Source: Cornus controversa
Lineage: Eukaryota; Streptophyta; Magnoliopsida; Cornales; Cornaceae
Reading direction: 5' to 3'
Assembly: GCA_026545225.1 (NCBI GenBank)
Contig: CM048846.1
Span: 57,106,270-57,170,269, forward strand
DNA: 64,000 bases
Below, one piece after another: positions 53,130 through 63,179 of the stretch. Both the position numbers and the translations under genes were made by a program. The notes under the pieces are model-generated. The model was not told the origin of the DNA. It saw nothing but the letters and a program-made list of their open reading frames with translations, and ran no database searches. Positions within the stretch are counted from its first letter, which is position 1, and the number at the start of each line of letters is the position of its first letter.

Positions 53130-53990
53130 ATGGCATCGGTTGAGATTAAGGATAACATATCCTATGGGCATAGCTCCCCAGCCCAAAGGATCACTACAGT
53201 TTTATTAGATGGAAATTTTTTTCCGTCTTGGGCAAGATCAGTGAGACTTTATTTAGGCAGTCGGGGTAAAACTGGTTTTTTATTGGGCACTGTTAAAAAA
53301 CCAGCACCTACTGATGCAACATTTAATCAGTGGGACATTGATAATTGTACCATTCTAGGGTGGTTATTCAACTCTATGGAGCAGCACATTTATAATATGT
53401 TCATGTATCACGAAACTGAAGACACTTTATAGACTGCTCTCACTAAGACTTATGAGTTATGCCCATGCTCGTAATGATGCTTGGATCTATGAGTTGCACT
53501 GAGATATCGCACGAGCTACCCAAGACGATTTCAATCTATCAGTTGCAGATTATTTTGCCTTCAGTCACGTTGGGTGGAGCTTGCTCACTATGAGTCCCTT
53601 GTGGATATCTCTGCAGAGGCTGCAAAGTTTATTATGGCCAGACCTGAGCAGCATCAGACTTGTCAGTTCCTTATGGGACTCCGTCCAGATTTTGAGGCCC
53701 TTCGCACTCAAATTCTGAACACTACACCGTTACCCTCTCTTTTCGAGGCCTTTGCTATTATTGATGGGGATGATCGTCAACGTCAGGTTACACCTTCAAT
53801 GGCTCCTATTACACTTCCTGCACCTGATGCTGATCAGGTGGCATTAGCCACTACTTCTCGACCATCTGGTACTCGTAGTTGTTGCCGTGGCGATAGTAAC
53901 TGTGGACGAGGGAGTTCCACCATCTGTGTGCACACTGTCGGAAGACTGGTCATGCTAAGGACATGTGCTTTCAACTCTACCCACAACTCA
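53130..53990 (+). pseudogene. Copia gag remnant
   Basis: The ATG frame encodes MASVEIKDNISYGHSSPAQR, then LLDGNFFPSWARSVRLYLGS and GFLLGTVKKPAPTD, a copia gag N-terminus. A stop follows TEDTL. The domain resumes in another frame (LMGLRPDFEALRTQILNT, LPSLFEAFAIIDGDDRQRQV). The zinc knuckle near 53925-53970 is broken by a 2-nt insertion: CVH is out of frame with CRKTGHAKDMC. Gag would form the particle and bind RNA. Confidence 0.85.
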
Positions 53991-54269
53991 AATCTAGTAC
54001 CATTGCAATGACTTCTTCTATTGCTGCTATCGCCGAGTCTTTTGGTGCCCGTGAGCCACCTGCTCCTTTGCCTGGATATATTGATATGCGTCAGTTTCAT
54101 ACACAGATTGGGTCTATTATCCGAGATCATTTATCACAGGCAACTCTCCCTTCAGCTACATCTGCTGCAGCTCGCTCGGGTAGTACCCTTCCTTCCACTA
54201 CATTTGTTACAACTCACTCAAGTACCTCATCTGCATTCCATGCCTCCCAGTCTGGAGTTGTTCCTCCAA

Positions 54270-55150
54270 TTTGGGTCATTGATTCTGGTGCTTCTGACCA
54301 CATGACGAGTGAGTCTCGGTATTTTTCAAATATGGTAGCATCCTCCACCTGCGGGCAAGTATCAGCAAGTCCCTTTATCTCCTCCTTTATCTTTATAGTC
54401 TGTTCATACTCCTCACCTTTCCCTTTTAACTTATTATCTGTTAGCCGTTTGACTCCTTCCTTGGCCTGCTCAGTGACTTTCTTTCCTGATCACTGTGTTT
54501 TTCAGGACCTAGCTATGAAGAGAATTTTTGGCAGGGGGTATGAGAGGGACGGCCTGGACATCTTTGGGACACCTCCAACTCTTGCACATGCTTTTGTATT
54601 ACTAGACCATGGAATACATTCTTTTATGGCCTGGACACTTGATTTATGGCATGCTCGTTTGGGACATGCTAATTTTCAGCATTTGTTATATTTATTTCCT
54701 GCATTACAGACAACTTGTAGAACTTATCAGTTTCTGTGCGTTGTGCTTGAGCTCTCTAAACATGCACGCACTTCTTATATTTTGCACGAGTCGTAGTCCT
54801 TGTTTATTTGATCTAATTCACTCGGATGTGTGGGGACCTTCCCCTGTTGCTTCTTACTCTGGTCATAAATATTATGTGACTTTTATTGATGATTACTCTC
54901 ATTGTACTTGGGTTTATTTACTTAGATCACTGTCTGAGGTATTGTCTACTTTTATTTCTTTCTTGCAAATGATTAAAAGCCAATTTAATACTATTGTTAA
55001 AACCCTTTGGTCAGATAATGGGGGGGGAGTATATCTCTGATGGTTTTCGGTCTCACCTTAATCAATTGGGGATTCTTTATCAGTTGACGTGCCCTTATAC
55101 ACCAGAATAGAATGGGGTGGCGGAACGTAAAAACCGTCATCTCATGAGTG
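54270..55150 (+). pseudogene. Copia protease and integrase remnants
   Basis: WVIDSGASDHMTSESRYFSN carries the intact protease DSG. The GAG-pre-integrase motif LDLWHARLGHANFQHL follows, then after a shift the integrase core: DVWGPSPVASYSGHKYYVTF, DDYSHCTWVYL, TLWSDNGG and GVAERKNRHL. The D,D,E residues are visible, but the G-run at 55019-55027 causes a frameshift and a stop lies before NGVAE. Confidence 0.85.
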
Positions 55151-55924
55151 TTGTTTGGTGCCTCGTTCTGTGCCTCTTATGTGGTATGCATGTCCCTCAG
55201 TCTTATTGGAATATGACATGTCTCACTGCAGCCTTTTTGATTAACCAAACCCTAGTCAGACTTTAGGGGGTAAGGTTCCATTGCATGTTTTACGACCAGA
55301 TAGCATCACCCTTTTCCCTATTACTCCTCGTATTTTTGGGTGTACCTGTTTCGTTTAGGATCGACGTCCTACTCGTACAAAGCTTGATGACAAAGCTATT
55401 CACTGTGCTTTTTTGGGTTATTTGACTATGTCAAAAGGGTATCGTTGAAATGACCCTAGAACTCATCGAATATTTCACTCTCTTGATGTCACTTTTTTCG
55501 AAGATGTTCCCTTCTTTGGCACATCTTGTTTGTAGGTTCCATCTTCTTCTACTCCACCAATGACTTCCTCATCTCTGGCTCGACCTCCACCAATTTTTCC
55601 CTCTGCATCTCAGCCTGTGGCTCATCCCGAGCTTCGCGTTTACACTTGTTGCCCATGGGACCCCCTTCCTGTCACCCTACCACCGTCCTCTTCTGGTACA
55701 GGTATTCGTAATCCTACTATGCCCAGTTCTACTTCAGATTCTGATTGACCTATTGCACTCCGCAAAGGTACACGAACTCGTGTGACTAATCACCCTATTG
55801 CCCTATTTGTTTCTTATTAGGTACTTTCACATACTTACAGGGCTTACCTTGGTGAGTTGCTGCCACTTCTGTTATTTCCATTCCTCACACTGTATCTGAG
55901 GCTTTGTGAGACCCATATTGGACA

Positions 55925-57020
55925 ATGGCTATGGCTGCTAAGATGATATTGTTGATAACTAATCACTATAAAGCTAGGCTTGTTGCGAAGGGCTTCACAC
56001 AGACCCCAGGGAAGGACTTCAATGCCACTTTTGCTCTAGTGGCGAAGCTGACTATTGTCCGCCTTCTTATTTCCTTAGCGGCTTGCCACTCTTGGCCTCT
56101 TCACCAGTTAGATGTGAAGAACGCCTTTCTTCATGGGGATCTGACATAGAAAATTTATATGGATCTATGGATGCTCCTCCTTGTTTTCGGCTTCGGAAAG
56201 TGTCGCCTTCTAAAATTCCTATATGGGTTGAAGTAGTTACCTCGGGCATGGTTTCACCAATTTAGTGAAGTAGTTATTTCTATAGGGTTCACTCGGTGCC
56301 ACTCGGATCACACCTGCTTCTTTCGTCGCAGTCGAGATAACCGTTGTGTCATTATCCTGGTATATGTTGATGACATCATCATCATAGGAAATGACGCCCC
56401 TTGCATTAACAAGGTAAAAACAGACCTTGGGCAGGCTTTTGAGGTTAAGGACTTGTGTCCCCTTCATTTTTCTTCTGGGTATTGAGGTTGTACGCTCTAG
56501 GCATGTCATTTCGCTCTCCCAGCGAAAGTATGCACTAGACGTCCTACAGGACACTGGTATGCTTGGGTGTTGTCCTGCTTCCTCTCCTATGGATCCGACA
56601 CATCGTCTTCATGCTGAATCCGGACACCTCCTTCCAGATCCATCTGCTTATTAGCGCCCTTTTGGTCGCCTCATTTATTTGACGAACATTAGACTTGATC
56701 TCACATTTGCGGTTAGTGTTGTCAGTCAGTTTATGCATGCTCTTTGGACCTCACACTTAAATGCAGTATATTGTATCATTCGGTACCGTAAGTCCTGTCC
56801 AGGTCTTGGTCTATTCTACAAATCTACACCATAGCCTCTTATCTCGTGCTACTCTGATGCTGATTATCTTGGATCTCTGACCGCCCTTCGCTCCACTTCA
56901 GGTTTCTGTACTTTTCACCAGGCTAATCTAATTTCCTGGAAAAGTAAGAAACAAAGCATTGTGTCTTGTTCTTTTGCAGAGGAAGAGTACCGTGCCATGG
57001 CTCAGGGCACTTGCAAGATC
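55925..57020 (+). pseudogene. Copia reverse transcriptase and RNase H remnants
   Basis: YKARLVAKGFTQTPGKDFNA, LISLAACHSWPLHQLDVKNA and FLHGDLT are the first RT motifs; a stop follows. VILVYVDDIIIIGND is the catalytic box in another frame. RNase H retains SYSDADYLGS-like, LISWKSKKQSIVSCS and EEEYRAMAQGTC. The stretch between integrase and RT (55150-55925) holds PSSTPP-rich linker text. Inactive. Confidence 0.85.
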
Positions 57021-57489
57021 ATCAGTCACCAAACTTGGAAGAAACAAGAATGTTTGAATAATGATAAAAGGAAACTTGAAATTCCAACAAGCCTGACAAT
57101 AGAGTAAAAGAGTAAAAGATGATCAGATGTTTCTTTGTACCTTTTGCACATGCAACATCTATTGGGTATTGACCATCTACTAATCAAGTGATCCGCCATT
57201 CAACATTTGTCACTAGAAAATAGAAGAAGCACTAGAATCCCTGTGTACTATACGATCTTAGTTTAGTTGCAAGTTCCCAATTGCATTTTTTTTAATTGAA
57301 TTCTACACCATGTTTCCCAGGCTTTTCCATTCTTGCCATTTCAAAATCCTCATTTTGTATACTTGCGTTCCCCCACCCCCCACATCTATACCTATTGCAG
57401 TATACTGCATGTCTGCTATACGTATTACACAGCTTAGTGTAGATGTCCTTGGTAATTCATGAAGTTCTAAAATAAAGTTTAGTGGTTTT
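57021..57489. other. Junction region after the truncated copia element
   Basis: No family recognised and no LTR seen. Contains CCCCCACCCCCC (57371-57382) and AT-rich text. Confidence 0.4.
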
Positions 57490-57780
57490 AGTTGTAATGC
57501 AGTTGATCTTAGAATTCAAATGATATCTGCCTGAAGAAGGTGACTGACAGAAAGCAAGTTTGTCCTCAGCGGAGGAAAATATAATATATCATGGAGAATC
57601 CGGGATGAAGACATAGACCCCAGTGTGAAAGAGGTAAGAGAGTGCCATCTGCAAGAATCTTTGATAGGTTGTCCAGTGAGACTGGAGTCGAACCTAACCA
57701 TTGGGCCCGAGGGTTGTGTATGTACCCCACTGAGTAGAACAAAGGGTTGTAGTTAAGCATACAAAGAAAGGGGATATAAG
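57490..57780 (-). pseudogene. Second copia fragment (protease/pre-integrase region), minus strand
   Basis: The minus strand, in two frames, reads LSKILADGTLLPLSH, then SMSSSRILHDILYFPPLRTN and LLSVSHLLQADI. 'LADGT...LHDVLYVP.LR.NLLSVSHL' is the segment between the copia protease active site and the pre-integrase motif. It is antisense to the element at 52452-57020 and from a different copy. Stops are present. Confidence 0.75.
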
Positions 57781-59007
57781 CCTTCGAGCAGGTAGAGGGT
57801 CAACCCAGCTATATTAGAAATAAAGCAGGAGGGCGAAGAAGTGCCTCCTACTCCTATCAAAATCGGTAATGTTAGAAGCAGAAAAATTTATAGTATTTCT
57901 CATCAAGTTGGTGTATGAGCAAGGACTAAGGTTTCTTTTTATAGTATTTCTCATTAGAAAAATTAACATTACAATTGATACGGATAAAATCCATTTTCAT
58001 GAGTAACCTAGAAGCTGTGTTAGACAACGGATAAAAAGAAGGGAAAATTCATTCCACTAACTATCATTAACCAAATCAAAATTGCATTTAATTGACAATG
58101 CTCAAGTAGGGATCAGGAAGATCTGATGTCAATTTTTTTTCCCAGTTATCTGATGTCAAAATTTAAGTTTCAACTCTGTTCGTTGTCTGCCAATGCTTTG
58201 CGCAATAAAAAATGGACCTCTCTGCTCTCATTCTCTTTAATATATATGCCTTTCTCTAGTATGCTCCTTTATATAAAGTGACTCGTTAGGACAAAAAATA
58301 AAAATACAACAGGTCGGTGGGTGAAAAAAAACTCTTGCTCTCTCTCTCTCTCTCTAGTTTTACTTGGTTTTTCCCTTTGTCTTTGTCATCTGTCATTTTC
58401 AGAGATGTCGTTTCAAAGCCCAGCAACGGCTTCACAACCATATTTGTCATCCTCTTAATAGCTTCATCCTTGGGACGACAACTTCAAAGATATGGGCAGT
58501 GAATGAACTCAATGTTGCACCAACCATTAATGGGTTTTGCTGTAAATTTTCTTAGTCAGTTTCTTACTTGGTTTCTAGATGATTTTGTGACAAGTGCGAT
58601 GTATGTTCAGTATGCCAACAAGGGGCTAAAGGGCCAGTGTGGTGAAGAGACCATAATATAATCAATATAAATTAATGGTTGCAACCCAACAATGGTAAAT
58701 CTGGTAATGAAATTGGTGCTCTTTCTGTGGTTGTGTGAGATTTTGTTAGAATATATCTTTGGGATCTTTCCATTCAAGATCTGGCCCTATAGAGGTGATA
58801 AAATGGGAGGCTTGTGGTGAAATAGAGGGAGACACTGGCTGTGGTGCTGGTTACAATGAGTCAACTGAATTGATGACCGGATTTTATAGAGATGTGAGTG
58901 CATCAGAGTGATTGTAGTTGTCTGACCAATTAAAAGTTTGTGGGGGTTGATATGGGGAAAAGATCACTCTAGGATAATGAATCCCAATAACAGTTTGTGA
59001 TGGGTTT
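57781..59007. other. Unclassified intron DNA
   Basis: AT-rich. A (CT)n run at 58337-58357 is followed by an ATG frame at 58405 that stops within 18 codons. No gene recognised. Confidence 0.35.
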
Positions 59008-59678
59008 TGTTAGGTTGGCTCAAATTTCTATTGTGTTTCTATTTTAGAGTTGTATCTTATTAGGTAATTTCTTAGTAGACATGTCTTGGTCTCAAGGAAG
59101 GAAAGTTCTTGTTAGGCAAGTCTATGGCGCTAAGGAATTGTAATCCTTGTTCACCAAGGAATTGAGTTTTGGGCTCTAAGGAATTGTAATCCTTGTCCAT
59201 CAAGGAATTGGGTTTTGGACTCTATAAATAGTTACTTATGTTATAGGTTGAGTGAGTGAGAAGAGAAGAGACAATACTCTCATTGTTTTTGAGAGGATAC
59301 TTAGAGAGAGAATTCTTGTTTAGAATTTGTGATTTCCTTTTGAGTGAGATTGGGTGTATAAGGGTTAAGGGTTGAGAGTTGAGCGTACTCTTGATACAAT
59401 CTTTCAACTAATACTCTTACAATCTATATAGTGAAATCGGGCTCTCCGTGGACGTAAGCTTGTTTAACCACGTATAATTCTTGGTGTGTTCTTGCAAATT
59501 TTTTTGTACTTGTTTACTTATCATCACATCGTAATATTTAGTGGTTCGTGATTGGGGGCTTATTTCTCAACAAATTGGTATTAGAGCTTCAAGGTGCACA
59601 CAAGGTGTTTGATAAAAGTCTTGTCTAGATTTTTCTTTATAATATGGGTGTTGATCATCTTGGGTACTTGTGACAATC

Positions 59679-60250
59679 ATGGCCGGTAATATTTCCACAT
59701 AGTACAAGGTGGAGTGATTTGATGGTGAGGGTAGCTTCACCTTATGGCAAGGGAGGGTGAAGGACATCATAGTTCAACAAGGCTTAGCGCGGGTGTTGAA
59801 AGGGAAGGATGGAATGCAGAAAAAATGTCAGTTGATGATTGACAGGATATAGAGTCAAGGTGTGTTAGCACTATTTGATTTTGTATTGGGGATAACATCA
59901 TAAACAATGTTAATGGAGAGGATTCGGCGCCGAAATTGTGGGAGAAGCTAGAGAAGCTCTATCTAGCGAAAAGTCTCACAACTAAACTTAATCTAAAGTG
60001 GGATTTGTGCAAGCTAAAGATGAAGGAAGGTGGAAACATCTTGGAGCACATGAATGAATTTCATGGAATTGTTGATCAACTTGAAAAGGTCGATGTGAAA
60101 ATTGAAGAAGACAAAATCCTATTACTTCTTACTTCACTTCCAGATTCCTATGAGAACTTAATGACTACCGTCTTGTATGGCAAGGATACGCTGAAGATGG
60201 AGGACGCTGAGTTGACTCTCGTCCAACGACAAAAGGAAATCTCCCATTGA
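59679..60250 (+). pseudogene. Copia gag of copy 2
   Basis: After an early stop (STQ changed to ST-stop) the gag reads SFTLWQGRVKDIIVQQGLAR and, after a frameshift, MWEKLEKLYLAKSLTTKLNL, KWDLCKLKMKEGGNILEHMN, EFHGIVDQLEKVDVKIEEDK and LLLLTSLPDSYENLMTTVLY. This is the UBN2-type gag domain of Tnt1-like copia elements, open for 104 codons (59936-60250). It is better preserved than in copy 1, which lacks this part. Confidence 0.88.
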
Positions 60251-60365
60251 TGAGAGTTCAAGTTTGGCTATGGTTGCTCATTGGTAGAATCGGGGAAGAC
60301 AGACTAACCAGGGATCTAGTGATAATAGCAGGTCTAGATCAAGGGGTGGAGAAAAGGGTAACTAG

Positions 60366-60932
60366 TGCCACAGATGTCATGAGTGGGGCCACTTTAGGAA
60401 TAACTGTCCACTTGCAAAACGGAAGGATGATGGCGGCTTTGAGAATGGATCTACTGCGTATGCTTGGGATAATAACTTTGGGGATGTTCTCACAATTTCC
60501 AAATGTGACCCTCCTACTCAACATGAGTGGTTTTTAGATTCAGGTTCATTGAACCATATTTGCTCTGTGAAAGAATGTTTTGATTCATTTAAAGAACTTG
60601 GTGGTAGTTCTTTGACATTGCCTAATGGTGACAAGTGTGCCGTTGAGGGCGTGGGAGCGGTGAAGTTCAAAATGTTTGATGGAGTGGTACGCATTTTGGG
60701 GGATGTTGCTTACGCACCCAAGTTGCGGTACAATCTAATTTCCTTGAGCCGGTTGGACTCCATGAGTTGCAAGTGCTCCATTGCAGGGGGAGTCATGAAG
60801 ATCACCGAGGGCTGCATGGTATTAATGCAAGGAGAACAGAGTGGAGGTTTGTACCGTCTGGTGGGGAGTGCTAATACCACTCAGACTTCGATTGTGGATA
60901 GGAATGGGGTGCACATGGTAACAAAATCTTGA
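60366..60932 (+). CDS. Open frame with zinc knuckle, protease-like motif and pre-integrase region (copy 2)
   Basis: An uninterrupted frame of 188 codons. Residues 1-14 are CHRCHEWGHFRNNC, an exact CX2CX4HX4C knuckle. WFLDSGSLNHICSVKECF (about residues 55-72) is the copia protease active-site region, with DSG intact. LTLPNGDKCAVEGVG, ILGDVAYAPKLRYNLISLSR and GGLYRLVGSA complete the segment up to the pre-integrase motif. No enzyme core follows. It is unusual for a decayed element to keep this stretch open; a stop directly before the first Cys separates it from gag, and the only in-frame Met near the front is at 60549. Confidence 0.7.
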   Translation, partial: CHRCHEWGHFRNNCPLAKRKDDGGFENGSTAYAWDNNFGDVLTISKCDPPTQHEWFLDSGSLNHICSVKECFDSFKELGGSSLTLPNGDKCAVEGVGAVKFKMFDGVVRILGDVAYAPKLRYNLISLSRLDSMSCKCSIAGGVMKITEGCMVLMQGEQSGGLYRLVGSANTTQTSIVDRNGVHMVTKS

Positions 60933-61808
60933 GACGTGTTTCGTTTGATTTATCGAAGACATGGTTTGCACGTTTCTGGACAGACGAGGGTGAGATGAAA
61001 GTTCCTGCTTCGAGAAGGGTTGCATCGAAGCCCCCTTCCAAAGTCACTTGATAGTGTTGACTTGATACAACTGCATGAATACATTGGCCGTGTGGATCAA
61101 GGGGAGTATTGTTTCATACTTGATTCGGGTTATGTAACTGGAGTTTGAAAGGCCGATGGATCGTTTGTGGATTTGCAGACGGTTGTCTCGTGTATTGAAG
61201 ACTTGTCAATTTTTTTGCTAAGGGGGAGATTTTTTAGGTTGGCTCAAATTCCTATTGTGATTAGGTTTCTATTATAGAGTTGTATCTTATTAGGTAATTT
61301 TTATTAGACATGTCTTGGTCTCAAGGAAGGAAAGTTCTTGTTAGGCAAGTCTATGACTCTAAGGAATTGTAATCCTTGTCCACCAAGGAATTGGGTTTTG
61401 GACTCTTAAGGAGTTGTAATCCTTGTCCACCAAGGAATTGGGTTTTGAACTCTATAAATAGTTACCTATGTTATAGGTTGAGATGAGTGAGAAGAGAAGA
61501 GGCAATACTCTCATTGTTTTTGAAAGGACACTTTGAGAGAGAATTCTTATTTAGAATTTGTGATTTCTTTAGTGAGATTGGGTGTATAAGGGTTAAGGGC
61601 TGAGAGTTGAGTGTACTCTTGATATATCTTTAAACATATACTGATACAATCTATATAGTGAAATTGGGCTCTCTGTGGATGTAAGTTTGTTTAGCCGAAC
61701 CACATATAATTCTTGGTGTGTTCTTGCAAATTTCTTTGTAGTTGTTTTACCTATCATCACATCGTAATATTTGGTGGTTCGTGATTGGGGGCTTATTTCT
61801 TAACAGGG

Positions 61809-61956
61809 TCAGTGGGTTTTATTATTGCTACCGGCAAGGGAGGTTCTAAGAAGGATTAATGGTGGTCATGGGTAACATCTTTCAGTGGGTTTTATTATTG
61901 CTACCGTCAAGGGAGGTTCTGAGAAGGTTTAATGGTGGTCATGGGTAACATCTTTC
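61809..61956. repeat. 74-bp tandem duplication
   Basis: Two near-identical units beginning TCAGTGGGTTTTATTATTGC and ending GGTAACATCTTT. The right edge of copia copy 2 is 3 bp upstream. Confidence 0.9.
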
Positions 61957-61989
61957 TGGGTCATTCTAATGCTTCATTCGGTATAGATG

Positions 61990-62200
61990 AGGCATCCTAC
62001 GGGAAGGGAAGGGAAGGGAAGGGAAAGTGTTCTCCTTCCTTTTTGTTTGGTTGAGTGGAAGGGAGTAGGAAATGACACCTTCATTGTTTGATAGGAGGGA
62101 AGGGAAGGAGAAGTTTTATATTCTTTTTACCTATGTTTATGTTTTATATTCTTTTTACCTATGTTTATAATATAAAATGAAAATATTAAATAATATAAGT
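61990..62200. repeat. (GGGAA)n tract and a 28-bp direct repeat
   Basis: GGGAA repeats about five times at 62001-62025. GTTTTATATTCTTTTTACC then TATGTTTAT is duplicated at about 62113 and 62141. Low-complexity purine-rich DNA. Confidence 0.75.
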
Positions 62201-62554
62201 ATTTAGTAGTGTCTATGTGCCTTTCTGTTTGGGGATTTGACATGTCTGAAGCGTGGGTACATACCCGTACCCATCACAAAGCCCATGTTACATAGCTTTC
62301 AACCATTATACCCTCAATATATAATTTGGCAAAAATTTATGAAGGGTAATAATGTCACCTATACAATACTTATTGTTCTCTTCCCTCATCTATTTAGTCC
62401 ATTTTTTCACTATTGCATGGCATATTCCTAATCTGGCTAACATTGAACGTCGTAAAATGAAATGGTTGAATAATTGAAAAATGAGATTATTCAGGAATAC
62501 ACATTGAATGTTGAGATTATGCATTGAATTACTGGTAGCAGATCAATAATAAAT
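62201..62554. other. Unclassified intron DNA
   Basis: No gene or repeat family recognised. Confidence 0.4.
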
Positions 62555-62990
62555 TTTTTTTTTGTGATTGCCTTTCCTTCATTGCTCAGTGGCTCGGGTT
62601 TGTTGGGCTATATTCTTGAGTATGTTTGGAGTCCAATGGGTCATACCTCGGTCATCTAGAGGGTTGATGGCTTGGAGAGGATATAAAGTGGGGCCCAAGC
62701 CCGTGTCTTTTGGAGGGTGGCACCCTTGTGTATTTGGTGGTGCTTGTGGAGAGAATGTAATAGGAGATCTTTTGATGACGAGGAGACTCCTATTGGGACA
62801 TTGAAATTCTCTATCATTAGTTATCTTTTTTGTTGGGTTTTGGGGAGGAATTGTATCTCCATGGGGGAGATTGTTGATTTGTTGGAAAGTTTGAGGGTTT
62901 AACCCCCATTTAGTCCTTGTGTAGTTTTTGTAGGTTGCATTCCCCGTTTGAACGCTTTCTAATACAATCTTACTTATAAAAAAAAGGGTC
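62555..62990 (+). pseudogene. 3' end of an L1 LINE with poly(A)
   Basis: The plus strand encodes the C-terminal end of L1 ORF2: LPFLHCSVARVCWAIFLSMF, GVQWVIPRSSRGLMAW, then in a shifted frame HPCVFGGACGENVIG (cf. the WC.WRERN motif) and IVSPWGRLLICWKV. A 3' untranslated part ends CTTATAAAAAAAA at about 62988. 5'-truncated, inactive, sense to membralin. Confidence 0.85.
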
Positions 62991-63179
62991 TACCCAATGC
63001 TAGATGCAGAGGCTCATAATAGATCTATATGAATGCCATGAGCTGTCCTATAATAAAACCAGTTGTCGCTGATACCTTCTTCTCTTTCTTCGATAGCTTG
63101 AGCTCGGAGAAGGAAGAGATAAGAGGGCCCTATGGAGAATGTAGTCAGAAATCCATTCATTGGCTTGAATATGAAGTGT

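Larger units (their letters stand above)
52452..57020 (+). mobile_element. Ty1/copia retrotransposon lacking its 3' end
   Basis: A short 5' LTR (about 52452-52672) is followed by the primer site TTGGTATCAGAACC (52675), gag, protease, integrase, RT and RNase H in copia order. The sequence departs from the family inside RNase H (after EEEYRAMAQGTC, about 57020); no polypurine tract or 3' LTR follows. Frameshifts and stops are spread throughout. It lies in the sense orientation in membralin intron 2. Confidence 0.85.
59008..61805 (+). mobile_element. Non-autonomous copia element, copy 2 (deleted polyprotein)
   Basis: 5' LTR 59008-59572 and 3' LTR 61232-61805 are the same family as 11388-13449 (TTAGGTTGGCTCAAAT, CTATAAATAGTTAC with TATA at 59223 and 61453, GGGGCTTATTTCTCAACA). 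The primer site is TTGGTATTAGAGC at 59575, and the polypurine tract AAGGGGGAGATT ends at 61231. The 1.66-kb interior has gag, zinc knuckle, a protease-like motif and pre-integrase text, then jumps to the 3' untranslated end: integrase, RT and RNase H are missing, with the same junction as copy 1. Flanks GGTTT/GGGTC match only partly. Confidence 0.9.

Noticed and set aside
59008..61805. Clear 5-bp target duplication for copia copy 2
   Set aside because: GGTTT and GGGTC agree at only three of five positions, too little to claim.
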